A stretch of 64,000 nt of DNA from Rhizobium sp. 9140 (GCF_900067135.1 NZ_FJUR01000005.1:124001-188000), one strand, 5' to 3'; counted from the stretch's first letter, positions 15,417 through 24,290 are shown. Notes: a model not told the origin generated them from the letters alone. Made by a program: numbers and translations.

Positions 15417-18379
15417 AATTTGAAGTTGTTTGGATTGAAGCGGTTAGCCCGGATTGGCCTGAAGCGTTCGAGGGGTCGGTCAATTTCGTTCCAGAGGTAG
15501 TCGCCGGTGAGCGCGATATGCGCCCATGGTAGTGGTGCGACCTGGGAGAGCAGCTCGTCCGGAATGATAATACCCTGACTGCTGATATAATCGACAGCAC
15601 GGCTGAGATAGACAGTGTTCCACAGGATGATGGCGTTGACGACGAGGTTAAGACCGGACGCGCGGTAAGCCATGGTTTCGGCGACGCGGTTGCGCAATTC
15701 GCCGAGCTGGTGGAGGAAGATGGCGCGTGCGAGAGCATGACGGCTTTCACCCTTGTTGAGGATCGCATGCGATCTGCGGCGCAGTTTCGTATCGAGCAGC
15801 CAGTCGCAGATGAAGATCGAGCGTTCTATCCGGCCCATTTCGCGCAGGGCCTGGTTCAGCCGGTTTTGTCGCGGCGACGCTGCCAGCTTCTTGAGGATGA
15901 CGGAAGGCGGCACCAAACCTGCAGCGATCGAAGCCTTCAGCCGCAAGACCTCATCCCAGTGGTGCTCGACGACATCCATGTTGACGGTTCCAGCGATCAG
16001 CGCGTCGAGCGGTTCGTAAGCCGGATCGCGATCAATGACAAAGAGCCTGCGATTGCCGAGATTGCGGATACGGGGAATGAGCCTGTAGCCAAAGGCGTGG
16101 AACATGGAGAACGTCGTTTCGGTGGCGCCAGCGGTATCGGTTGCGTGCTCATAGATTTCGACGGAGCTTTCGTTGTGAAGGAGGCCGTCGAGAACGTAGG
16201 GGGCTTCGCCCTCGGATGCCTGGATCATGCGGGAGAAGAAGGAAGCAAAACGGTTGGATAGGAAGCCATAGATCGACGCCCCCGGTCGCTTGCCGTATTT
16301 TGCATTGTAGTCGAGGCTGGCTTCGCCACGCCCGCCAGCCGGAAAGAACTGTCCGTCCGAGGAGGAGATATGGCCGTCACCCCAGATCGCGGCAAAGGGA
16401 TGGGCCTGCTGCGCATCGACCAGCACGGCGGTCGCCGTGGCGTAGGTTTCCGATCGCATATGCCTGTCCACCATCAGCATCATCTGGTGGATCGTGACGC
16501 CGCGTGAGCTTTCCGCCATACGTTCGGCTCCGGCATTGGTGGCGTCGGCAAGGATCGCTGCCATCAGCGCTGCCTCGTCGTTTGCCGTCTCACCGGTACG
16601 ATAATGCGTGAAGCTGTCGAGGAATTTGGTCCAGCTTTGCACCTCGGCAAGCAGGCTGGTGATCCTGATCCGTGGCACCAGAACATATAGTCGGCGGCTG
16701 AGCGCGACGATGCTGTCGCGCTCCTCCTCGCGGATCGGCGAGATCGACAGGCCCTTGTCGGAAATCGCTGCATCCGGAATAGCATTGGCAGCCGCCGCCT
16801 TTGCCAGCTCTTTCAGCTTCGCATCGAGCGTGGCGGTCCGTTCTGCTCGCCATTCGGCAAAGCTGTCGGGGAGTGCGAGCCCGAGCCGCCCCTCGGCGCG
16901 CATCAGCTCGAAGATCGGCCGAGGCAGAAGATAATCCTCGAAACTGCGCCATGCCCGGCTGCCTTCGACCCAGATGTCACCGGCCCTCAGACGCTCTCGC
17001 AGGTGAACGAGGACCGCCACTTCCCAGGCGCGCAGGTCGATATCGGCACTGTTCGGGCGCACGCAGCGTCGCCATTTGCGGGTCAGAAAGGCGAGCGGCA
17101 CCTGCGCCGGCAATTTCCGGCCGCCATAGAGCGCGCGCAGATGGTCCACTGCTACAAGGATCGGATCATCAGCACGAAACGACCGGAACGAGAACGTGCG
17201 GAACATCAGTCTGCCCAGCTTGCGCAACGATTTGTGCCGCTTGATGAGCTCGTCGAATTCGTTACTGCGATCAGGGTGGACGACAGATCTGGCTGCCGCC
17301 ATGCTGGCGACCAATCCGTCCCAGCCGAGGGAGGCTGCGATCGCCGATGCAAGATCGGTTTTGCTCGCACGAGCGGCCAGAAGCGCCTCGCCGAGCTTGA
17401 GATGCTCAAGCGCCACCCCATCAAGAACCTCGGCCTCTTTTAGCCGGCGTTCCGTGCGGCTGATCTCGGCCTTGCGGCGGTTGCTCCCAATCATTTTGCA
17501 GAACATGTCGATCGTCAGGTCGGTGATCGACGCCTGTCTCTCGATGACGAAGGCGGCCAGCGTGGCGTAGCGACGTTCGGATGTCAGGCGTCGTATCTCC
17601 CGGGCATGCAGAATGCGTGCATCCCTGGCGATGATGCCGTAGCGATTGGCATGGATCGTCTTGCGACGGTCGTCGGGAATGGCGGCTGAGCGCAATACCT
17701 CGAGGCGGGCGATCAAGCCTTTGAGGTTCTTCAGCTTCGCCCCTTCAGGTGCTTCCGCAATCCAGCCAAGGTGGCTCCGATCGCCGGCCCGCTCAGCGAG
17801 GAGCTGATCAAGCGCCTCGATCGAAGGCTGCTCCAGATCCCGGATCAATTCGCGATAGGCTTGTCGACGCGCCGCCGCCCGGCCGGCCAGTGCCAGACGG
17901 ATCAGCAGCTCCGGCATAGGAACGAGCAACTTTCGTTCCTTCAAGGCTTCGATCACGGCCTTGGCGATCGGCGCACCTTGTTCAGTGGCCGCCGCCTCGC
18001 GTGCCGCCGCCGTTATCAACTCGCGATAGTCACTCGTCCGGACAGGCTGAAGCTCCAGTGCAGAGACGATCTCGCGCGCGTGTTCCCGGCGCGTTTCGTC
18101 GCGCTGGGCGTAGAACTCGAACACTGCAGGGTCGATGCCCAGCTGGTCGGCGACAACAGAGACAACCGCCTGAGGTGGAACTTCGCCTATTCGCAGCAGA
18201 CGGCCCAGATCACGCACCAGTGCGAGTTGGATCGCAAAGCCAAGCCGATTATGCGACCGGCGATGTTCCTTGACGAAGACAATATCCTCGGAAGTCAGTG
18301 CATAGCGCGCTTGCGCATCTTCATAAGCTTCGGGTGGTTCGAATAAAACGGCACGCGATTGCTCATCGAGAAACGCCAT
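15410..18379 (-). CDS. tnpA: Tn3-family transposase
   Basis: 989 residues, full family length. N-terminal DUF4158 region (MAFLDEQSRAVLFEP, later FVKEHRRSHNRLGFAIQLALVRDLG) and the C-terminal DDE catalytic region (HPFAAIWGDGHISSSDGQFF with the first catalytic Asp, then SLDYNAKYGKRPG, then HNESSVEIYEHATDTAGATE). It cuts and joins the element ends in replicative transposition, producing cointegrates. The stop lies inside the left inverted repeat. It follows the resolvase gene by 16 bases on the same strand, so they share a transcript. Confidence 0.95.
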   Translation of the reverse strand: MAFLDEQSRAVLFEPPEAYEDAQARYALTSEDIVFVKEHRRSHNRLGFAIQLALVRDLGRLLRIGEVPPQAVVSVVADQLGIDPAVFEFYAQRDETRREHAREIVSALELQPVRTSDYRELITAAAREAAATEQGAPIAKAVIEALKERKLLVPMPELLIRLALAGRAAARRQAYRELIRDLEQPSIEALDQLLAERAGDRSHLGWIAEAPEGAKLKNLKGLIARLEVLRSAAIPDDRRKTIHANRYGIIARDARILHAREIRRLTSERRYATLAAFVIERQASITDLTIDMFCKMIGSNRRKAEISRTERRLKEAEVLDGVALEHLKLGEALLAARASKTDLASAIAASLGWDGLVASMAAARSVVHPDRSNEFDELIKRHKSLRKLGRLMFRTFSFRSFRADDPILVAVDHLRALYGGRKLPAQVPLAFLTRKWRRCVRPNSADIDLRAWEVAVLVHLRERLRAGDIWVEGSRAWRSFEDYLLPRPIFELMRAEGRLGLALPDSFAEWRAERTATLDAKLKELAKAAAANAIPDAAISDKGLSISPIREEERDSIVALSRRLYVLVPRIRITSLLAEVQSWTKFLDSFTHYRTGETANDEAALMAAILADATNAGAERMAESSRGVTIHQMMLMVDRHMRSETYATATAVLVDAQQAHPFAAIWGDGHISSSDGQFFPAGGRGEASLDYNAKYGKRPGASIYGFLSNRFASFFSRMIQASEGEAPYVLDGLLHNESSVEIYEHATDTAGATETTFSMFHAFGYRLIPRIRNLGNRRLFVIDRDPAYEPLDALIAGTVNMDVVEHHWDEVLRLKASIAAGLVPPSVILKKLAASPRQNRLNQALREMGRIERSIFICDWLLDTKLRRRSHAILNKGESRHALARAIFLHQLGELRNRVAETMAYRASGLNLVVNAIILWNTVYLSRAVDYISSQGIIIPDELLSQVAPLPWAHIALTGDYLWNEIDRPLERFRPIRANRFNPNNFKFP

Positions 18380-18395
18380 CAGCCACGGTCACTCG

Positions 18396-19001
18396 TCAAA
18401 CTACGGTTTCGGGCGTGCCGGTCTTGCCGGGGCCTGTCCATCCAGTCCGCTTCAACGTGTCGATCAAGGTCGAGCGCGCCACCTTGAACGTCCGGCACAC
18501 GGACGCCTTGCTGGCGCCAGCTTCCAAAGCAGCTAGAACCTGCTCGACCTTTTCCGCATCGATCGTTGGAGGTCTCCCGCCCTTACGGCCACGTCGGCGA
18601 GCCGCCGCCAGGCCGGCATTGACCCGCTCGGTGATCAGCACTCTCTCGTATTCTGCAAGCGAGCCGAACAGGTTGAACAGAAACGCGCCGTGCGAATTCG
18701 TGGTGTCGATCGCCTCCGTGAGAGATCGGAAGGCGACACCACGTTCCTTCAAATCCTCGACGATGCGGATCAAGTGGGAGAGTGACCGGCCTAACCGATC
18801 TATCTTCCAGACGACCAGGACATCGCCTTCGCGCAATTCGCCGAGGCATGCCTTCAGACCCGGCCGGTCATCACGCGCTCCGGAAGCGCGATCCTGATGG
18901 AGATGGCGCTCATCGACCCCGGCCGCGAGCAGGGCATCGCGCTGCAAGGCAACCGACTGGCGCTCGTCACTACTCGATACCCGCATGTAACCGATCAACA
19001 T
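18396..19001 (-). CDS. tnpR: Serine resolvase of the Tn3-family transposon
   Basis: 201 residues. Catalytic domain starts MLIGYMRVSSSDE with the nucleophilic Ser at about 9-10, followed by DRASGARDDRPGL and VWKIDRLGRSLSHL (Arg cluster). The C-terminal helix-turn-helix is GASKASVCRTFKVARSTLIDTL. I use the ATG at 19001 with GAGG upstream; a TTG three codons earlier is possible. It resolves cointegrates at a res site expected just upstream (19002-19146). Confidence 0.93.
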   Translation of the reverse strand: MLIGYMRVSSSDERQSVALQRDALLAAGVDERHLHQDRASGARDDRPGLKACLGELREGDVLVVWKIDRLGRSLSHLIRIVEDLKERGVAFRSLTEAIDTTNSHGAFLFNLFGSLAEYERVLITERVNAGLAAARRRGRKGGRPPTIDAEKVEQVLAALEAGASKASVCRTFKVARSTLIDTLKRTGWTGPGKTGTPETVV

Positions 19002-19146
19002 GTGCGACAAACCTCAAATCAGGTGTTGCCGCACAGCCAGACATTCCGACAGGGTTTGTCGCGCAAAAAATGGCCCTATTGCGTGGCCAGTTTGCCCCGC
19101 GATCACGGTGAGCGGAAATCATGTGTTTCCCGTCACCTGCAAAATG
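19002..19146. promoter_or_regulatory. Probable res site and tnpR/tnpA promoter region
   Basis: The only non-coding stretch inside the transposon, between the resolvase start and the right inverted repeat. It repeats the short motif TTGTCGC in both orientations (next to the resolvase start and near 19055), as expected for resolvase subsites, but I cannot define the three subsites exactly. Confidence 0.5.
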
Positions 19147-19186
19147 CCCTTAGCGTGTATTAATGTAGAAATGACCACAGAGCCCC
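19147..19186 (-). repeat. Right terminal inverted repeat of the Tn3-family element
   Basis: Forty bases; read leftward it begins GGGGCTCTGTGGTCATTTC, matching the left end at 38 of 40 positions. Confidence 0.9.
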
Positions 19187-19210
19187 GACCTGCCCGATAT
19201 CGTCGATCTC

Positions 19211-20269
19211 GTGATCGCGATGGGCAAGATGCCGGAAGAGCCTACCCCCTCCCCTCTCTCGGGCTTGGCCACTCCCCGCCTGCCAGCGCATCTCGAGGCC
19301 CTCGCCGATCGCGCGCGCGATTATGTCGAGGCGGCGAGTTCCGCCAACACTCGCAAAGCCTACGCTTCCGACTGGAAGCATTATGCTGCCTGGTGCCGGC
19401 GGTCCAACCTGGCACCCCTCCCCCCACATCCACAGACCGTTGGCCTGTATATCACGGCGTGCGCCTCCGGAACTGCTGAACGAGGCGCGAAGCCAAACTC
19501 CGTTTCGACGATCGAACGCCGCCTCTCCTCGCTTTCGTGGAACTATACGCAACGCGGGCTGACCCTTGATCGCAAGGATCGTACGATCTCCACCGTGATG
19601 GCCGGCATCCGCAACAGTCATGCGCGGCCGCCGGTGCAGAAGGAAGCCGTGCTCGCAGAGGATATCATTGCGATGGTGGAAACACTCGACCGCGGATCGC
19701 TCCGCGGCCTGCGCGATCGTGCCATGCTGCTGATCGGGTATGCCGGCGGTCTGCGCCGCTCGGAGATCGTCGGCCTTGATCTCAAAGCAGATCAGACGGA
19801 AGACGGGCGCGGTTGGATCGAGATCCTCGACAAGGGCATGCTCGTCACCCTGCGCGGCAAGACCGGCTGGCGCGAGGTCGAGATCGGCCGCGGTTCGTCC
19901 GACGCCACCTGCCCTGTCCTTGCCGTCGAGACGTGGATCAGGTTCACCAGGCTTGCGCATGGTCCCCTCTTCCGCCGTGTGACGGGGCAAGGCAAAGCTG
20001 TTGGGCCTGACCGGCTGAATGACAAGGAAGTGGCGAGGCTGGTGAAACGCGCTGCAATGGCCGCCGGCGTTCGCGGCGATCTTAGCGAGATCGAGCGGGC
20101 TTTCAAATTTTCGGGCCACTCACTACGGGCGGGACTCGCCTCATCCGCCGAGATCGATGAGCGCTACATCCAAAAACATCTGGGCCACACTTCCGCCGAG
20201 ATGACGCGACGGTACCAGCGGCGACGGGACCGATTTCGAGTGAATCTCACCAAAGCAGCAGGGCTCTGA
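19211..20269 (+). CDS. Tyrosine recombinase/integrase, main 3' part of an interrupted gene
   Basis: 352 residues from a GTG codon. N-terminal SAM-like core-binding domain (DYVEAASSANTRKAYASDWK, AAWCRR), then the catalytic domain: AGGLRRSEIVGLDL with Arg I, FKFSGHSLRAGLAS (HxxR), KHLGHTSAEM with His, and the nucleophile Tyr in TRRYQRRRD near the C-terminus. All catalytic residues remain. The original start (15240) was separated by the Tn3 insertion, which removed 45 to 50 residues. Any expression would have to start inside the fragment or from a transposon promoter. A second, decayed copy lies at 24370-24708. Confidence 0.88.
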   Translation: MIAMGKMPEEPTPSPLSGLATPRLPAHLEALADRARDYVEAASSANTRKAYASDWKHYAAWCRRSNLAPLPPHPQTVGLYITACASGTAERGAKPNSVSTIERRLSSLSWNYTQRGLTLDRKDRTISTVMAGIRNSHARPPVQKEAVLAEDIIAMVETLDRGSLRGLRDRAMLLIGYAGGLRRSEIVGLDLKADQTEDGRGWIEILDKGMLVTLRGKTGWREVEIGRGSSDATCPVLAVETWIRFTRLAHGPLFRRVTGQGKAVGPDRLNDKEVARLVKRAAMAAGVRGDLSEIERAFKFSGHSLRAGLASSAEIDERYIQKHLGHTSAEMTRRYQRRRDRFRVNLTKAAGL

Positions 20270-20314
20270 TATCGGGAATGGAACATCATTCGCTACCTGT
20301 TGCAAAAACCAGGT

Positions 20315-20332
20315 TTCTGCGCCGTCGCAGAA
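20315..20332. repeat. Inverted repeat TTCTGCG-CCGT-CGCAGAA downstream of the integrase
   Basis: Seven-base arms identical to those of the dyad at 13334-13351. The two sites bracket the scpB-like/DUF1403/integrase module. Confidence 0.45.
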
Positions 20333-20525
20333 GTCAGACGCAAAATCGAAGCGCTGGGGATTTTCACTAACGCTGAAAGACATGCGATGTGATGCCTGAC
20401 GGACATAATCGGTCGACTCCATTTTCCTTTGCAAACCTGTCCCGCTGTCGTGCGTTCGCATGACAAGTCGGGGTGCCCCTCCATGCGAAGCTGCGTGGAT
20501 GAAGCACCGGGACAGGAGAGAAATC

Positions 20526-20708
20526 GTGGACATCTACAGTCTCGCCATCACACACATTCGAGCCGAGACTCGACCAGCGTGCATGATTGCTTTGGGCGAG
20601 GATCGCTATTACTCAAACCACACGGGCCTGCGCTTCAAAGCAGGGCTGCTTGGGTCGATCGCCACGGCAGCCGCCATGATCGCGATCCTTGGCATCACCC
20701 TGCCCTGA
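20526..20708 (+). CDS. Small membrane protein, 60 aa
   Basis: GTG start with a strong ribosome site (AGGAGAG, seven bases upstream). The sequence runs from a polar first half (IYSLAITHIRAETRPACM, EDRYYSNHTGLRFKAG) into one hydrophobic C-terminal segment (LLGSIATAAAMIAILGITL). Probably a single-pass inner-membrane protein. Function unknown; the next gene downstream is a LuxR-type regulator 65 bases away on the same strand. Confidence 0.55.
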   Translation: MDIYSLAITHIRAETRPACMIALGEDRYYSNHTGLRFKAGLLGSIATAAAMIAILGITLP

Positions 20709-20773
20709 GCGGCCCCGTGGAATATGGTTCCGACCGTGCTATGCAAATGCCTGGCATTTTGCGGAGATCATGG

Positions 20774-21739
20774 ATGGACGAACGCGAGGCTGAAAAAGAC
20801 GCGATCCTGGCAGTGCTCCGCAGCGAGACCGAGGCATGGTTGCAGCGGGACTTCGAAACATTGGCGAACCACTGGGTACAGTCGCCGCAGACGCGGCGAA
20901 TGGAATATTACGCCTCACTTGGGGTGCGGGTCGATGAAGGCTGGGACGTAATTGCCGCTCGACTTAAGACGATCGTGGAGCGTTTCCCGCAGAGGCGCGC
21001 TTTTTCGGAGCATGTTCGGTGGGACAAGATCAACGTCATCGTTGCTGAGAGCATGGCGTGGGTCACTTACGACCAAATCGGGATCGACGGCGGCGATGAC
21101 CTTAAACGCGAGCTAAAAATTCTGCACAGGATCGATGGGGTCTGGAAGATCAGTTGCGTGGTGATGATGGAAAGTACCATCAAGCAGGCGAACTTCCCGA
21201 TGATCGAGGTTGACGCAGATATGCGCATTCTGTGGACGAACCGTCTGGCGCAGGAGCGGATACAGGGCCATCAGGGGCTCGCCATCGCTGCTGGTCGACT
21301 CCGCGCCAAGCGAAGCGAACACGCCTCCGTGCTCCGTGAAGCTGTCCGCTTGGCTTTTCGTGAGTTGCAGGGGCAGACACGACTAACCTTATCGCCGAAG
21401 CAGGCTTGGCCGGTGATCCTTGGCGAGGATGCGGCGGGGGTGCCGATGCACTGCTGGGTCCATCTTGAAGATGGCAAGGCGCTAGTATCATTCGATGATG
21501 CGCAGACGATCGCGCGCCGGATTGACCAGGCGCAGGAAATCTATGGTTTGTCGCCGGCGCAGATCAGGCTCGCCCGTCTCATCGTCGATGGACACGATCT
21601 GGCGGCCGCCGCCGAACGCCTGAGAGTCAGCACTAATACGCTACGCACTCAACTCCAGCGTATTTTTGACAAAACTGGCGTGCGTAGTCAGGCCGCGTTG
21701 GTGCGTTCACTGCTCAGCGTTGAGGCACCCAACAATTGA
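20774..21739 (+). CDS. NTF2/SnoaL-like sensor with C-terminal LuxR-type helix-turn-helix
   Basis: 321 residues. The first about 130 residues form a SnoaL/NTF2-like fold (AWLQRDFETLANHW, MAWVTYDQIGIDGGDD, LKILHRIDGVWKISCVVM). A middle PAS-like part follows (MIEVDADMRILWTNRLAQERI), then a C-terminal LuxR helix-turn-helix (LSPAQIRLARLIVDG, LAAAAERLRVSTNTLRTQLQRIFDKTGVRSQAAL). The start at 20774 follows GGAG at eight bases; earlier in-frame ATGs lack a good site. Ligand and targets are unknown. Confidence 0.8.
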   Translation: MDEREAEKDAILAVLRSETEAWLQRDFETLANHWVQSPQTRRMEYYASLGVRVDEGWDVIAARLKTIVERFPQRRAFSEHVRWDKINVIVAESMAWVTYDQIGIDGGDDLKRELKILHRIDGVWKISCVVMMESTIKQANFPMIEVDADMRILWTNRLAQERIQGHQGLAIAAGRLRAKRSEHASVLREAVRLAFRELQGQTRLTLSPKQAWPVILGEDAAGVPMHCWVHLEDGKALVSFDDAQTIARRIDQAQEIYGLSPAQIRLARLIVDGHDLAAAAERLRVSTNTLRTQLQRIFDKTGVRSQAALVRSLLSVEAPNN

Positions 21740-21747
21740 CCGAACCT

Positions 21748-21830
21748 TGGGGTTGCTTCATTGCTCACTTTCCAACCGCAGACGAGATAGCTGTCGTCGA
21801 AATCCTGATTTTTCACGGACGAGGCAGCTC
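21748..21830 (+). pseudogene. Possible ParE/RelE toxin remnant (C-terminal end)
   Basis: A short frame reads CFIAHFPTADEIAVVEILIF then HGRGS, resembling the end of ParE toxins (…IFYRPTADEIxIVRILHGARD). No N-terminal part or antitoxin is visible. Too short for certainty. Confidence 0.3.
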
Positions 21831-21832
21831 TT

Positions 21833-22018
21833 CATGCTTGTGTCGCCGGTCTTGGTATGGTGCTCGTGCCGCCGATCCTCACGGCCAGGGAAACACGATC
21901 CGGCGCGTTGGTGGCCCCGTCTGGATATGAGCCGGTTGAAATTGGATCACCGGTCAGAACCGAGAGCAGTGCGCAGTTCTGTAGCTGGATGGTCGCCGAA
22001 GCCCGCGGCCTCGGATAA
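21833..22018 (+). pseudogene. Remnant of a LysR-family regulator (C-terminal end)
   Basis: Reads HACVAGLGMVLVPPILTARE and, further on, QFCSWMVAEARGLG before a stop. This matches the end of a GcvA-like LysR effector domain (AGxGxALVP, then a final FxxWLxAEA helix). No helix-turn-helix part exists upstream. Confidence 0.4.
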
Positions 22019-22054
22019 GGTGCTGTCGCAGGTCTCGAGAATTTCGCGATAGGA

Positions 22055-22504
22055 ATGGAAACAATATTGGCAATTCGTGTCGAAATAGAACGCCTTCCAA
22101 GTGACGATGTGCAACGCTTAATCGACGAGGGTTTGGACATCTTCAACGCGGAAAAGGTGGGCCCGGATAACGCAGAAGATTTGTGGGTTATCGCGCGCGA
22201 CGGCAATGGAGGCGTTCAAGGAGGCCTGAAGGGACGCACATTTTACTCTTGGCTCTTTATTGACTGGTTATGGTTGTCTCCGGCGGCAAGAGGGCAACAT
22301 GTAGGGATACAGCTCCTAGGCCGAGCGGAGATGGCAGCGCAGGCACGGGGTTGCATCGGTTCTTACGTCGATACATTCAGCTTTCAAGCCCCCAACTTCT
22401 ATCGCAAAAACGGCTACGAAGAATTCGGGCGGATCGAGGGCCTTCCTCCTGGCCATGCTTGCATCTGGCTCAAAAAGACATTCGAAGAGCCGCAAAAATC
22501 CTAA
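22055..22504 (+). CDS. GNAT-family N-acetyltransferase
   Basis: 149 residues. Acetyl-CoA-binding motif A is present (FIDWLWLSPAARGQHVGIQLLGRAE, the R/Q-x-x-G-x-G/A-like loop), then DTFSFQAPNFYRKNGYEEFGR, the usual motif B ending in FY-KxGF. A cytoplasmic enzyme; substrate unknown. A TTG or later start is possible, since AGGA is very close to this ATG. Confidence 0.8.
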   Translation: METILAIRVEIERLPSDDVQRLIDEGLDIFNAEKVGPDNAEDLWVIARDGNGGVQGGLKGRTFYSWLFIDWLWLSPAARGQHVGIQLLGRAEMAAQARGCIGSYVDTFSFQAPNFYRKNGYEEFGRIEGLPPGHACIWLKKTFEEPQKS

Positions 22505-22572
22505 TACTTGCAGCAAGATCGCCAGCTCTGAATTCCCAAGGAAATTTCTATCGCAGATAGCAGGCGCAAGAG

Positions 22573-23520
22573 TCAGCCCCGCACGACTGAGTTTTGCGAT
22601 AGACCGAGCGAAGTGCGCGGCTTGCTGAAAACAGCGATTGCGGAACAGACGCCGAGGAACTGCATGGCTACCCCGATTGCTTCGGCTAGCGTTGGGAAGC
22701 GCCCCTCGAACGCAAAGCCGTAGGCGAGGCCAAAGACCGTTTCGGCAACGATAAGCTGGGCAGCGAGAGCCAGCGGCAGGCGGCGGGACGCGATCACCCA
22801 GCACCACGTCGCAAACCACGAGCCGGCCAGCCCCATCACCAACGCCCATGCGATGAACCGGAAGGTTTCCGCTGTGGATGCCGTATTTCCGAGATCGAAC
22901 GAAACCAGTGGCAATAGGAGGAGACTCCCGACCGCCGCCCCGATGCCTTGCAATCCCGTCCATTGCAGACCGTCCGGTGCGTCCGTTGACCGCATGACCC
23001 CCGCATTCACCAGACCGTAGGCGATCCAGATCGCCAACGCCGCGGAACTGGCGAGAGCACCGAGCAAAATTGACCCTGTATCCGCAACGTCGGCCGCGCC
23101 TATCGTCGCGACGTTCACACTTGCCACGCCGATAGCAATTAGCGCCAAGGGCGGCGCGAGAGCCTTCCATGGTGCGCAGCGGTCTCGGATATTGGCGATA
23201 ATCGCCAGGAACACCGGCATGGTGCCAATGATGACAGGCGGAACGGCTGCCCCGGCGAGTTGGACTGCAAAGGCCGCACTGATGAAGTACCCGACGTATC
23301 CGGCGCCGCCGAGTAGCAGCCCGATCAAAAGCCGCGATGGCGCAATACCAGTGGGCCGGAAGCGTCGATCGGCCATCAACAGCAGGCAGGCCAGACCGAA
23401 GATGCCATAGCGCGCAATCGTCAAATCCCAAGCCGTGAACGGCCCGATGGCGCGCGGGGCGATGAAAGTCAGTCCCCATAGGGCGCAAGTGGTGAGGCCG
23501 GCGATGATCCCGAGCAGCAT
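22573..23520 (-). CDS. EamA/DMT-family exporter
   Basis: 315 residues, ten hydrophobic segments arranged as two EamA repeats (ALWGLTFIAPRAIGPFTAWDL in the first; MGLAGSWFATWCWVIASRRLP and LAAQLIVAETVFGLAYGFAFEG in the second). The start at 23520 has AGGAG upstream. The DMT family exports metabolites such as amino acids. The divergent Lrp-type regulator 85 bases away is a common arrangement for amino-acid exporters. Confidence 0.88.
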   Translation of the reverse strand: MLLGIIAGLTTCALWGLTFIAPRAIGPFTAWDLTIARYGIFGLACLLLMADRRFRPTGIAPSRLLIGLLLGGAGYVGYFISAAFAVQLAGAAVPPVIIGTMPVFLAIIANIRDRCAPWKALAPPLALIAIGVASVNVATIGAADVADTGSILLGALASSAALAIWIAYGLVNAGVMRSTDAPDGLQWTGLQGIGAAVGSLLLLPLVSFDLGNTASTAETFRFIAWALVMGLAGSWFATWCWVIASRRLPLALAAQLIVAETVFGLAYGFAFEGRFPTLAEAIGVAMQFLGVCSAIAVFSKPRTSLGLSQNSVVRG

Positions 23521-23605
23521 GGTTTTCTCCTGTTGGAGCAATCATGCAATGCGGTTTGGCTATTTTATATGGAACTTTGAAAGCTGTTTCGGTAAATTAA
23601 CTACC

Positions 23606-24085
23606 ATGTCGAAAGCAAAGACACCTGAAAACCTTCATATTGGAAAGTCGACGCTGGACGCGACCGACGCGCGGATTCTCTCCGCACTCGATTCCGATGC
23701 CCGCTTGTCGATGAGCGAGCTTTCCCGCCTTGTGGGTATGTCCGCGCCGAGCGTATCGGAACGCGTTCGCCGCCTTGAGGCCGCTGGCGTCATCAACGGC
23801 TTTACGGTCGATGTCGACACGCGCGCCATCGGGTACCAGATCAGGGCAATGGTGAGGATCAGGCCGCTGCCCGGCAAGCTCCACTTTGTTGAACGGCTCA
23901 TTCAGGAGCGCCCGGAAGTTGTCGAATGCGACAAGATCACCGGTGATGATCCCTTCTTGGCCCGTCTCGTCGTTCATACGATCGAGCAGATGGACGATGT
24001 TCTCGAAGCGCTCTCGGAACACGCCGTCACGAGCACGGCCGTCATAAAGGGAACATCCGTCAAACGACGCTTGCCGCCTCTGTAA
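23606..24085 (+). CDS. Lrp/AsnC-family transcriptional regulator
   Basis: 159 residues. N-terminal helix-turn-helix (DATDARILSALDSDARLSMSELSRLVGMSAPSVSERVRRLEAAGVI) and a C-terminal RAM/AsnC ligand domain (VECDKITGDDPFLARLVV). Likely controls the divergent EamA exporter gene in response to an amino acid. The start is the ATG at 23606; the longer upstream frame overlaps the exporter and is not credible. Confidence 0.9.
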   Translation: MSKAKTPENLHIGKSTLDATDARILSALDSDARLSMSELSRLVGMSAPSVSERVRRLEAAGVINGFTVDVDTRAIGYQIRAMVRIRPLPGKLHFVERLIQERPEVVECDKITGDDPFLARLVVHTIEQMDDVLEALSEHAVTSTAVIKGTSVKRRLPPL

Positions 24086-24132
24086 CAAACGTCAGGGATA
24101 TCGCGTCCCAAGTCTTCGCTCGGGCAAAAACA

Positions 24133-24290
24133 CGGCCTCAGAACGTTCACACATGTTCCTGTCGATGCCGATCTCGTCGCTCTGGCGACGCAGGCCTGGC
24201 TGACCTACGGCAAGGGCCGCCACCCGGCATCCCTAAGTCTTGCTCTTTATGGGCAACGACTTTTCGCAAACCGATATCAAGGCGGCGTGA
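24133..24290 (+). pseudogene. VapC-type PIN toxin remnant
   Basis: One frame reads LRTFTHVPVDADLVALATQA then WLTYGKGRHPASL, and a second frame reads LLFMGNDFSQTDIKAA and stops at 24288-24290. Both are the characteristic end of rhizobial VapC proteins. The conserved segment normally lying between them (NFGDCFAYALA-like) is missing, so this is an internally deleted, inactive C-terminal piece. No VapB is visible. Confidence 0.6.

Larger units (their letters stand above)
15377..19186. mobile_element. Complete Tn3-family transposon (3810 bp)
   Basis: Terminal inverted repeats of 40 bases at 15377-15416 and 19147-19186 start GGGGCTC and differ at two positions. Both ends are flanked by GACCT (15372-15376 and 19187-19191), the 5-bp duplication expected for Tn3 elements. 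Contents: transposase and serine resolvase, both leftward, with the likely res site between resolvase and right end. No passenger genes. It interrupts a tyrosine integrase gene. Confidence 0.95.

Noticed and set aside
24138..24152. TCAGAACGTTCACACA-like match to the LacI-type operators
   Set aside because: It lies inside the VapC coding remnant (reading RTFTHVPVDADL), has no dyad partner and no nearby sugar genes, so chance coding similarity is the better explanation.
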